DNA of 15,687 nt from JBBRFH01 sp038224615. GTDB lineage: Bacteria > Planctomycetota > Phycisphaerae > Tepidisphaerales > Tepidisphaeraceae. Positions 6,438-12,253 of this stretch are shown here, piece after piece. Position 1 is the first letter of the stretch; each line of letters starts with the position of its first letter. The DNA lies in assembly GCA_038224615.1 (NCBI GenBank), contig JBBRFH010000050.1, positions 1 to 15,687 of the forward strand, in the 5' to 3' direction. Below the pieces are notes generated by a model. That model saw nothing but the letters and a program-made list of their open reading frames with translations, was not told where the DNA came from and ran no database searches. Both the position numbers and the translations under genes were made by a program.

Positions 6438-6679
6438 TTTATCGCCTCCCGGGCCGCTCGCAACAACAGATACAAACCTGCGACGAACCCGAACATGCCG
6501 CCCACAAGCATCAGCCAAGGCCTCGTGCCGAGCATTCCGTCCACCCACCAGCCCAAGCCGCCCGGCAGCAAAACTGCCGCCACGAACTCGAAGCCGAGGG
6601 TGCCGAGACTCGCCCACTTAGCCAGCGAAGAGGCGCCATCGCTGTCCGTCGGAGGCAGTTGAGACCCATCCGCCGTCAT
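6434..6679 (-). CDS. atpZ: AtpZ-like F1Fo ATPase accessory protein
   Basis: 81 residues with a short polar N-terminus and two membrane helices at about 25-45 and 55-75. The pattern LGFEFVAAVLLPGGLGWWVD, then GTRPW and GxxxGFVAGLYLLLR, fits the ATPase_gene1 (AtpZ) family, with a Glu (E31) in helix 1 and an Asp (D47) in the loop. Members sit at the start of atp operons and, with AtpI, have been tied to divalent cation transport and ring assembly. Start ATG 6679 has GGAGG seven bases upstream. It is the first gene of this operon and overlaps the atpI-like gene by four bases. Confidence 0.85.
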   Translation of the reverse strand: MTADGSQLPPTDSDGASSLAKWASLGTLGFEFVAAVLLPGGLGWWVDGMLGTRPWLMLVGGMFGFVAGLYLLLRAAREAIK

Positions 6680-6744
6680 TCAGGCTCCTCCCGCTCCTGC
6701 GACAATCCAGACCAAACGACAGACCAAATTGTCGCGGGTCGCGA

Positions 6745-6773
6745 AGCCTAAGGGCAAGGTTTTGCCCGGTCAA
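6745..6773 (-). promoter_or_regulatory. Promoter candidate for the atp operon
   Basis: On the minus strand the -35 box is TTGACC (6773-6768) and the -10 box is TAGGCT (6750-6745), 17 bases apart. The predicted start of transcription is near 6738, leaving a leader of about 59 bases before atpZ. The spacer holds the palindrome GGGCAA-AACC-TTGCCC (6752-6767), which fills 16 of its 17 bases and could be an operator. The -10 match is weak. Confidence 0.45.
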
Positions 6774-6934
6774 GGAGCGCCGCGTTCTCGCCCTGCGCCA
6801 GTTTGCCACATGCCTGTTGCCCGCGCGCTGCTTGAACAGCCAGATCAACGTCTCTGCTTGCAGAGGGCGCGGTTGCGCATCAGGTTACGCCGATTCATGT
6901 ACCTTTGCGCGAACGTCCGATAAGTGAAGCTGTC

Positions 6935-7291
6935 ATGAGCCTGTTTTCGACCTGTTGCACGACGTTCGCCGACCTCTCCCGCGCCGCCGCCAAGGCCGCC
7001 AAAGCCAAGCTACGCCAGCGGGGCTGGCTTCCATCCGCCTCCAACTGGGCGGCCCGGGCGGAGATCTGTGAGCGGTGCCCCATGCGCATCGTGAAATGCG
7101 GCGTGAGCTACTGCGGCAAGCCCTTCCTGCAACAGATCGAACGCGATCAGGTCCTCGACGGATGCGGTTGCCCCACGCACAAAAAAGCCAAAGATCCGTC
7201 CGAACACTGTCCTATAATCCGCCTAGGCGTCGCCGCCAGCCGCTCTGAAATCGGCTGTAACTGCAAGTGGTGTACGTCCTTATCGAACTAA
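6935..7291 (+). CDS. Cys-rich hypothetical protein, possible metal binder
   Basis: 118 residues, not assigned to a named family. Twelve Cys are present. The central block has C45 and C48 (CERC), C55, C60, C77 and C79 (GCGC) and C92 (EHCP), and a second cluster near the C-terminus has C108, C110 and C113 (CNCKWC). The spacing suggests two zinc- or iron-sulfur-binding clusters. The N-terminal 40 residues are an Ala/Lys/Arg-rich helix. No signal peptide or membrane segment is seen, so it is probably cytoplasmic. Start ATG 6935 is chosen; an upstream TTG at 6905 is possible, and neither has a good Shine-Dalgarno sequence. It is divergent from the atp operon and lies 78 bases before the STAS gene, which may be cotranscribed. 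Confidence 0.75.
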   Translation: MSLFSTCCTTFADLSRAAAKAAKAKLRQRGWLPSASNWAARAEICERCPMRIVKCGVSYCGKPFLQQIERDQVLDGCGCPTHKKAKDPSEHCPIIRLGVAASRSEIGCNCKWCTSLSN

Positions 7292-7369
7292 GACACGCTG
7301 CGCCTGCGGCAAAATGCGTCAGTCATTCCCCTCGACCGACCGCTTACGCATGCCGATAGTTCCTCAGTC

Positions 7370-7762
7370 ATGAGTTACCTGAAAATCCGTTCCGTCAATC
7401 ATTGGCTGGTCATCCGTGTCGAAGCGGAGCGTCTGACAGATCCCGTAACCGTCGCCGACCTACAGCAGTCACTGGAGGAAGCCGTCGCGTCGCTGCCGCT
7501 ACGCAGCCAAGTCGCGATCGACTTCTCCAAGGTCGAGTTCGTCAGCTCCCAGGTGATCGGTCTGATGCTCGGCCTGCGCGACCAGATTGCCAAGAAGCAC
7601 GGCACCCTCGTGCTCTGCAAACTGGGCAAACATGTGCTGGATGTCATGAAAGTCACCCGCCTCGACCGCCATTTCAGCTTCAGCGACAGCGTCAGCAAGA
7701 CCATCGGCCTAAAAGAAGCGTCCAATTCCCGCCGTCGAAACGACGTTGAGTGGATGGATTGA
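7370..7762 (+). CDS. STAS-domain protein, anti-sigma factor antagonist type
   Basis: 130 residues covering one STAS domain, like SpoIIAA/RsbV proteins that bind anti-sigma kinases. The strand-helix pattern is clear, with QVAIDFSKVEFVSSQVIG at about 47-64 as the phosphorylation loop. S60 aligns with the regulatory Ser of SpoIIAA, but the Asp normally before it is Ser here (S59) and the following Ser-Gly is changed to Gln-Val. Switching by a RsbW-like kinase is therefore possible but unproven. No partner kinase or sigma gene lies nearby. Start ATG 7370 fits the domain, without a clear Shine-Dalgarno sequence. The repeat-filled spacer starts right after its stop. Confidence 0.88.
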   Translation: MSYLKIRSVNHWLVIRVEAERLTDPVTVADLQQSLEEAVASLPLRSQVAIDFSKVEFVSSQVIGLMLGLRDQIAKKHGTLVLCKLGKHVLDVMKVTRLDRHFSFSDSVSKTIGLKEASNSRRRNDVEWMD

Positions 7763-7765
7763 GAA

Positions 7766-7803
7766 TGGGCCTTGGGGATTGGGGCTTGGGCCTTGGGCCT
7801 TGG
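7766..7803. repeat. Heptanucleotide array, left arm
   Basis: Imperfect tandem 7-base units of the CCTTGGG type directly after the STAS gene. The right end, CTTGGGCCTTGGGCCTTGG followed by TGA, reappears as an inverted copy at 8116-8170. The two arrays flank about 310 bases that contain no gene. Confidence 0.7.
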
Positions 7804-7947
7804 TGACGGATCACGCGGGCGCGATGCGCTTCACAATGGCGAAAGGTCGGAGGCAATCGCAGGTACGTCTGGCTACGTCGCCTGATGCGTCGGTGCTGGG
7901 TTGGAGGGGCGGGTTTTTTACGCGAGCGACTTTTGGCTATCGAAAGC

Positions 7948-8012
7948 CCGCGAAGGCGCAAGCGAACACCCATTGCCGCATACTCAAGCGAGCGTCGCTT
8001 GCGCCTTCGCGG
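7948..8012. repeat. 65-base hairpin element, copy A
   Basis: Arms at 7948-7965 and 7995-8012 are perfect 18-base reverse complements (CCGCGAAGGCGCAAGCGA type) around a 29-base loop. The same arrangement, with a 29-base loop of about 60% identity, occurs at 12139-12203. No T-run follows on either strand, so it reads as a dispersed repeat rather than a terminator. Confidence 0.8.
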
Positions 8013-8115
8013 AAAAAAGCCAGACGAATTTTTACAAAACTAGCGCGACCCCCCACACCCCACCCCCAGCCCACGCGCCCAAGCGCAGAAGCAGGTGCGA
8101 CGCGCGCAGACGCAA

Positions 8116-8170
8116 TCACCAAGCCCCAAGGCCCAAGGCCCAAGGCCTAAGGCCTAAGGCCTAAAGCCCA
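8116..8170. repeat. Heptanucleotide array, right arm (inverted)
   Basis: Seven-base units GCCCAAG and then GCCTAAG repeat about seven times. This is the reverse complement of the array at 7766-7803. The drift from CCC to CCT along the array suggests stepwise expansion by slippage. Confidence 0.75.
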
Positions 8171-8216
8171 TATTCCCACTTGATCCCGCCGCCGTATCGA
8201 CGTTCAATAGGATGCG

Positions 8217-8762
8217 GTGCCTAACTCGCTTGCTGGCAAGTTCCTTCTCTCGTCGAACACCCTGCTCGACCCGAACTTTCTGCGCACGGTGGTGCTGATC
8301 GTCCGGCACGATGACGATGGGGCGTTCGGGCTGGTGATCAATCGACCGTTGAGCATCAGCGTCGGCACCGCGCTGTCGTCGGTGATCGAGGAAGCCAACA
8401 GCGTCGAGGCCCCGGTTTACTTCGGCGGGCCTTGCCAGGGGCCGGTGTTCGTTCTGCACGGCGATCCGTCCATCGGCGGCGAGTCGCCCGTCGACGGCGT
8501 CTTTGTCACCACCGACCGCGAAGCCATCGAAGCCCTGCTTGTCGCCGGCAGCGAACCGATCAAGTTTTTCGCCAGCTACAGCGGCTGGACCAAAGGCCAG
8601 ATCGAAGCCGAAATCGCCGAGAATAGCTGGATCATCTGCGACGCCGGCATCGGCGAAATTTTCGCGCTCGGCGACAACCTCTGGTCGCGCCTGCACACGC
8701 AGGTCAACCTCAGCAAGTACGTCAACCCGAACATGATCCCCGACGACCCCAGCGTCAACTGA
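8217..8762 (+). CDS. YqgE/AlgH family protein (UPF0301)
   Basis: 181 residues, the usual family length. Family hallmarks are visible: GKFLLSSNTLLDPNFLRTVVLIVRHDDDGAFGLVINRP at the N-terminus, YFGGPCQGPVFVLH near the centre, and FFASYSGWTKGQIEAEIAENSW near 118-138. The biochemical role is unknown; the name AlgH comes from an alginate regulation study in Pseudomonas. It is probably cytoplasmic. Start is GTG 8217 with AGGA about four bases upstream; the nearby ATG at 8212 is out of frame. It stands alone, about 250 bases before the next gene. Confidence 0.93.
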   Translation: MPNSLAGKFLLSSNTLLDPNFLRTVVLIVRHDDDGAFGLVINRPLSISVGTALSSVIEEANSVEAPVYFGGPCQGPVFVLHGDPSIGGESPVDGVFVTTDREAIEALLVAGSEPIKFFASYSGWTKGQIEAEIAENSWIICDAGIGEIFALGDNLWSRLHTQVNLSKYVNPNMIPDDPSVN

Positions 8763-8960
8763 CCGGCCTCGCGCAAGCCAATACAGCCCCAGTTATGCGT
8801 GCTCCGCCTGCCAGGCGCTCGCGCCAAGAAATCGAATCAACCAGGAGCGCTGGCTTCGGGAAAAATGCGACCGCGTACTGCAGTTGGTTGGCGACGAATT
8901 CCTCGGTCGACCGTAGGGCAATCCGAACAAAGAAAAATAAAGTGCGATTCATGCGGGTCT

Positions 8961-8985
8961 CACCGGTTTTCGCGGGCACCCGGTG
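8961..8985. promoter_or_regulatory. Inverted repeat upstream of the small membrane protein gene
   Basis: CACCGG (8961-8966) and CCGGTG (8980-8985) face each other across 13 bases, 28 bases before the ATG at 9014. It could be an operator or a leader hairpin. No convincing -35 box was found with it. The rest of 8763-9013 shows nothing I can assign. Confidence 0.3.
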
Positions 8986-9013
8986 CAAGACTATGGATGT
9001 CGAAAGGAACCCC

Positions 9014-9154
9014 ATGAATCGTGAGTCTACTTCTATCGTGACCAACATCCGCCGCCGCGGTGCTGCCGGCAAAGCTTTGATCGTGTGGCTAGTGAGCGGC
9101 AGCGGCGTCGTCGCCGTCATTGCATACCTGCTCTTCTCGCAAATGGGATGCTGA
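9014..9154 (+). CDS. 46-residue single-pass membrane protein
   Basis: A short positively charged N-terminus (NIRRRG at about 11-16) is followed by one hydrophobic helix at about residues 22-41, and the protein ends in QMGC. By charge rule the N-terminus stays in the cytoplasm. Start ATG 9014 is supported by AAGGA six bases upstream; a longer frame from upstream ATGs lacks a site. The next gene begins 7 bases past the stop and its Shine-Dalgarno GAGG overlaps this stop codon, so the two are probably cotranscribed. Family unknown; it may be an anchor or partner of the following coiled-coil protein. Confidence 0.65.
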   Translation: MNRESTSIVTNIRRRGAAGKALIVWLVSGSGVVAVIAYLLFSQMGC

Positions 9155-9161
9155 GGTAACG

Positions 9162-9896
9162 ATGATGGCAACCATGGCAAAGGCAGCGGACCCGGGCGTG
9201 TCGGCCTGGGTTCGAGTAATGTGCGCAATGATCGTCGCGGGCGCCGTTTCCACGGCGCTGGGCGAGATCACTGACAACAACGCCACCGACCGACGCGCCG
9301 CAGTGGCGGCGGCGCGGGCGGAAGTCGATCACGCGCAGGCTGTCGTGACTGCGGCCAGCGCGCGAGTTCGGGCGTCGTGGAAATCAAACGAGCAGCTCAT
9401 CGCCGCCGAGGAGGAACTGTCCCACGCCCGGCGCGAGTTCGATCACGTCCGCGACGCCGTGCAACAAAAGCTCAAACAGGATCCCGCCTACTCCGCCGCG
9501 TTGCGCGAGGAGGCGGATGCAGGCGAGCGCGTTCGGCAGGAGCAGGCAGCAACCAACGCCACGCAGCCATCGACCACGCGTCCCGCCGACGCCAACATTG
9601 ACGTCCCCAATCTGCCCGCGCCCTCCAGCGACCAGATGCAGGCGGCTACCCAACGGCTCGAACAAAAGGGCAAGGTGCGTGATCTCGAAGACGCCGCCAT
9701 CGCGTCCGATCCCGAGGCCGCCAAGGCCCGCGCCCGGCTCGATCTCGCCCAGCGGCAGATGAAAGTGTGGCAACTCCAACTCGACGCGGCGCTCAAAAAC
9801 GATCCCGAATACAAAGCCGGCATGGACCAACTCGCCGCCTCTCGCGCCAGAGTCGCACAGGCCGCCGCGAGCTATCCGGATCGCAGGCAGCGGTAG
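9162..9896 (+). CDS. Exported coiled-coil protein with internal duplication
   Basis: 244 residues of unknown family. A hydrophobic segment at about 13-33 suggests a signal peptide or N-terminal anchor, with possible cleavage near 32-34. The rest is Ala/Arg/Glu/Gln-rich helix likely to form coiled coils, broken by a Thr/Pro/Ala-rich linker at about 130-157. Residues 86-112 and 193-219 align without gaps at an offset of 107, sharing LxxAxR, LK, DP, Y and A (LKQDPAYSA and LKNDPEYKA). This indicates an ancient duplication of a helical unit. Start ATG 9162 has GAGG five bases upstream. It follows the small membrane protein and may be a periplasmic partner. No enzyme motif is seen. Confidence 0.75.
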   Translation: MMATMAKAADPGVSAWVRVMCAMIVAGAVSTALGEITDNNATDRRAAVAAARAEVDHAQAVVTAASARVRASWKSNEQLIAAEEELSHARREFDHVRDAVQQKLKQDPAYSAALREEADAGERVRQEQAATNATQPSTTRPADANIDVPNLPAPSSDQMQAATQRLEQKGKVRDLEDAAIASDPEAAKARARLDLAQRQMKVWQLQLDAALKNDPEYKAGMDQLAASRARVAQAAASYPDRRQR

Positions 9897-10192
9897 CAAG
9901 AAATAGCCTGCGGCGATTGTCGAATAGCATGAATTTCTCTTCAGCGGTAGCCCCGAACGGCCGTCAGAAGCTGCCTTAGCGAATCACAAACCTGCATTTA
10001 GAATTTCTTCTTGCTGATACTTCAAGCCAGACGCCTGCTGCAAGTGGGGTCGCAAATTTTCGAGTCGATGCGCAACTGTCTCGAAGCACGAAATGCCACT
10101 CGCCGTAGCCCACGTCGCCGGGGGAAGCAGCACGTCATCGAGCGCTGAATCGCCACCAAGATGACGCGACCGTTCCGCGATTCCAAGCCGTT
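9897..10192. other. Spacer between convergent genes, nothing assigned
   Basis: This spacer separates the plus-strand coiled-coil gene from the minus-strand TPR gene. A 70-codon minus-strand frame with a TTG start (9984-10196) overlaps the end of the TPR frame but matches no family I know. No clear terminator is seen for either gene. Confidence 0.4.
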
Positions 10193-10819
10193 TCAACCGG
10201 GCGGCGTCGGCTTGGGTGAAGCGTCGGCCTTGGGGAGCGACCAGTTGTCTTTGAGGAGCTTGATGAAGCCGTCCTCGCCTTTGGCACGTTTGTCCGCCAA
10301 GTCCAGGTGCGCGGCGGCACGGCGTTCGTCGCCGGTGTTGTAGTAGACGTACGCCAGCAGCAGCGGCGCGCCGACGTCGTTGGGGTTTTTCTGCATCAAC
10401 TCGCGCAGATCCCGGTCGATGTCCTGCAGGCGCTGTTCGCCGAGGAAGCCTTTGAGATCGTACTGACCTGCCAGCAGGTTTTTGTCCGACTGCAAAGCCT
10501 TGCGGAGGCTGAGTTCGGCGCGCCGGTAATACGACCCGCCCAGTTCGGCGTGTGCCCGGCCGAGCTTGATCATTGAGTTGCCGGGGGTCACGGTCTCGGC
10601 GTTGTCGTAGCTTTCGATCGCGGAGGCGAATTTGCCTTCGCGCATCTGCTGCTCCGCCTTGGCGAGCAGATCGTTCAGTCCCTTGGTGCCCGTGCTGCCG
10701 GCGAGCGAGCCGATCTTAAGCGGCGCGACCGCCGTCGGCTGCGGGGCCGGATCCGCGCCGGGGGCAGGCGTCGGCGCGGCATCGGCAGGCCGGCGAGTCG
10801 GGGCGACCTTGCCGGGCAT
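10193..10819 (-). CDS. TPR-domain protein, probably the C-terminal part of an interrupted gene
   Basis: 208 residues from ATG 10819. After a Pro/Ala-rich linker (about residues 8-32), two to three TPR-type helical repeats can be seen, beginning at LNDLLAKAEQQMREGKFASA and ending at AYVYYNTGDERRAAAHLDLA. It probably mediates protein contacts. The ATG has no Shine-Dalgarno sequence. The frame is open upstream of it through a Lys/Gln/Glu-rich helix up to the TAA at 10943, and beyond that stop the same frame continues as the exported protein gene. I therefore think this is the C-terminal domain of a protein of about 590 residues that was interrupted by one stop. Independent translation is the alternative. 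Confidence 0.6.
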   Translation of the reverse strand: MPGKVAPTRRPADAAPTPAPGADPAPQPTAVAPLKIGSLAGSTGTKGLNDLLAKAEQQMREGKFASAIESYDNAETVTPGNSMIKLGRAHAELGGSYYRRAELSLRKALQSDKNLLAGQYDLKGFLGEQRLQDIDRDLRELMQKNPNDVGAPLLLAYVYYNTGDERRAAAHLDLADKRAKGEDGFIKLLKDNWSLPKADASPKPTPPG

Positions 10820-10942
10820 GGCGTCGTCGCCGGGCGCTGCAGGATTGGCGGGGTTGACGCCGGGCTTGGGTTGATCGTTGTCTGCCTTCTCCTTGTCGGC
10901 TTTCGCCTTCTGACGCAGTTGCTCGTTGAAATTGCGCGACGC

Positions 10943-10945
10943 TTA
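10943..10945 (-). other. In-frame TAA joining two parts of one apparent gene
   Basis: The frame reads GQATA-TAA-ASRNFNEQLRQKAK. There is no frame shift between the parts, and 41 sense codons separate the stop from the next ATG. A single base change from a Tyr, Gln, Glu, Lys, Ser or Leu codon would produce this TAA. Confidence 0.7.
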
Positions 10946-11962
10946 TGCGGTCGCCTGGCCGGGACGCATCGTCTGAGCCTGCTCGGCGCGACGGGCGGCA
11001 AGATTGGCATACGTCGAGTTTTGCTCGGCCATGCCGAGAACCCTGCTGCGGATGCCCGGCTCGACGGCACTTTCCGGAGTGAGCCCGTTGTTGAGCGCAC
11101 CCGGACGAACCGCGTCACTCGGGCCGGCGTTCTGCAGGGAGTTGGGGGCGATGGCGTCGTTGATCTGGCCGGCCCCTCGTTGACCGCCGCCCTGCTGCGT
11201 CGCGCCCTGCTGATCGGCGGGGGCGTTCTGGGTCTGCCTGCGCAGTTCGGCGACGTCATTCGGATTCAGCGCCGACGGGGTCGTGCGGTTGAGTTGCGTG
11301 TAGTCCGACAGTGTCGAGGGGTTCATCGACTGGGTGCTGGTGTACGGCGAGGCGGTGATTGCGCCGGGCGCGTACTGCATATCCATTGCCCCAGGGGCAC
11401 CAAACTGGTCGGGCCGGTTGAGCGTGGTCGACATCCCCGAACTGATCGACCCGATGCGCGGATCGACGTTGCGCCACGCACTGGAGACTGGCGCCGTATA
11501 CCCGCCCACACTACCCAGGCCGCTGGTGAAGCCGGCGGGCGGCGCGACGCCGCGCGAGTCGCCGTAGTAGGCGCGGGTCTGGTTGGCGTTGAAGGTCGCT
11601 ACGCCGCCGGTGCTCACGCCGGCCGAGTTGCGGACAAAGTTGTCGGTGTTCTGACCCGCTGTCGCGCCGCGAAACGCGGTGGGATCGGTGGTGGACAGGC
11701 TACCGCGGAATTCCTTGCCGCCGGTGACATTGCCGTACACGATCGCGTTGTTGGTCTGCCACGGTTGCGGCTGAGGCGTGCGATTGTCGTTGCGGCCGTT
11801 GGAGCCGACGCGCATGTTCGCATCATTTGCGCCGGAACGGTCGACGCGTTGCTGTGCTGAGGCGAACTGCGTCACGCCGAGCACCCCGGCGACCGCCAAT
11901 GCCAGAATCGTCGATTGGCTCATTGTCTTCCCCACGCGTTCTTGGATTCGTTTATTGCTCAT
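10943..11962 (-). CDS. Exported low-complexity protein (N-terminal part of a TPR protein?)
   Basis: 339 residues of unknown family. A signal peptide occupies about residues 1-36: a basic N-region, then STILALAVAGVLGVTQF with ASA before the likely cleavage site. The rest is rich in Gly, Asn, Gln, Thr, Ser and Pro, for example repeated short Gln/Gly runs near residues 260-275, and looks disordered. The last 40 residues become helical (ARRAEQAQTMRPG) just before the TAA. Start ATG 11962 has GGAG eight bases upstream and lies about 20 bases from a good -10 box; ATG 11923 is also possible. The frame continues past the stop into the TPR region, so the product may be truncated here or extended by readthrough. 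Confidence 0.7.
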   Translation of the reverse strand: MSNKRIQERVGKTMSQSTILALAVAGVLGVTQFASAQQRVDRSGANDANMRVGSNGRNDNRTPQPQPWQTNNAIVYGNVTGGKEFRGSLSTTDPTAFRGATAGQNTDNFVRNSAGVSTGGVATFNANQTRAYYGDSRGVAPPAGFTSGLGSVGGYTAPVSSAWRNVDPRIGSISSGMSTTLNRPDQFGAPGAMDMQYAPGAITASPYTSTQSMNPSTLSDYTQLNRTTPSALNPNDVAELRRQTQNAPADQQGATQQGGGQRGAGQINDAIAPNSLQNAGPSDAVRPGALNNGLTPESAVEPGIRSRVLGMAEQNSTYANLAARRAEQAQTMRPGQATA

Positions 11963-11988
11963 CGTCGTCGCTCCAGGTAACCAGTGAC

Positions 11989-11997
11989 ATTCTAGCA
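11989..11997 (-). promoter_or_regulatory. Extended -10 promoter element for the exported protein gene
   Basis: On the minus strand TGCTAGAAT combines a TGn extension with a five-of-six -10 box (TAGAAT, 11994-11989). The expected transcription start is near 11982, giving a leader of about 20 bases that still includes the GGAG site. No good -35 box is visible, which is usual for extended -10 promoters. Confidence 0.5.
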
Positions 11998-12023
11998 GTT
12001 TAGACGCCGCAAATCGACCAAAG

Positions 12024-12049
12024 TTGCCGGGAATCGCCTTCCCCGGCAA
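12024..12049. repeat. Hairpin upstream of the exported protein promoter
   Basis: TTGCCGGGAA and TTCCCCGGCAA pair around a 5-base loop with one bulged base. It lies about 30 bases upstream of the -10 box. It could be an upstream regulator site or a relic of termination from the gene before it. Confidence 0.45.
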
Positions 12050-12138
12050 TCGCATCTGCGTCTGACTCCCTTGTATGGTACGCGGGGGCGGGTTGGGGTG
12101 GGGGCTTTTGTGCGCAACCGACTGTTGCACGCAATTAT

Positions 12139-12203
12139 TCGCGTAAGCGCAAGCGACTACCCATCGCTCCAGACCAAGCCGGGCGTCGCTTGCGCCTTCG
12201 CGG
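12139..12203. repeat. 65-base hairpin element, copy B
   Basis: Arms at 12140-12156 and 12186-12202 are reverse complements with two mismatches (CGCGTAAGCGCAAGCGA and its partner) around a 29-base loop. It shares its right arm exactly and its loop length with copy A at 7948-8012. It begins about 50 bases downstream of the TMTC-like gene stop. The flanking part of the 291-base spacer 11963-12253 holds a G-rich run (about 12079-12115), a promoter and a hairpin. Confidence 0.75.
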
Positions 12204-12253
12204 CGTCCGACCGTCGCCGGAATCTGCCCGGATCGTGTGGGCGACGACGTCGT

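Larger units (their letters stand above)
7763..8216. other. Gene-free repeat region between the STAS and YqgE genes
   Basis: 454 bases without a believable gene. In order it holds a heptanucleotide array, unassigned sequence, a perfect 18-base inverted repeat, a C-rich stretch at about 8049-8075, and the inverted heptanucleotide array. The short open frames here translate the repeats and have no ribosome binding sites. No promoter for the YqgE gene could be called with confidence. Confidence 0.7.

Noticed and set aside
7948..8012. Hairpin read as an intrinsic terminator
   Set aside because: No T-run follows on either strand, and a second copy elsewhere favours a dispersed repeat.
7746..8164. 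Short frames in the repeat spacer on both strands
   Set aside because: They translate the heptanucleotide arrays and hairpin, giving repeated Gly/Leu/Pro/Trp words. No start signals.
7766..8170. Possible CRISPR-like array
   Set aside because: Units are 7 bases long and contiguous, with no spacers, and no cas gene is nearby.
9984..10196. 70-codon minus-strand frame after the TPR region
   Set aside because: TTG start, no ribosome binding site and no known family. Kept only as a remark because it overlaps the TPR gene stop.
10871..11860. 329-codon plus-strand open frame
   Set aside because: Antisense to the exported low-complexity protein, which has a signal peptide, ribosome binding site and promoter.
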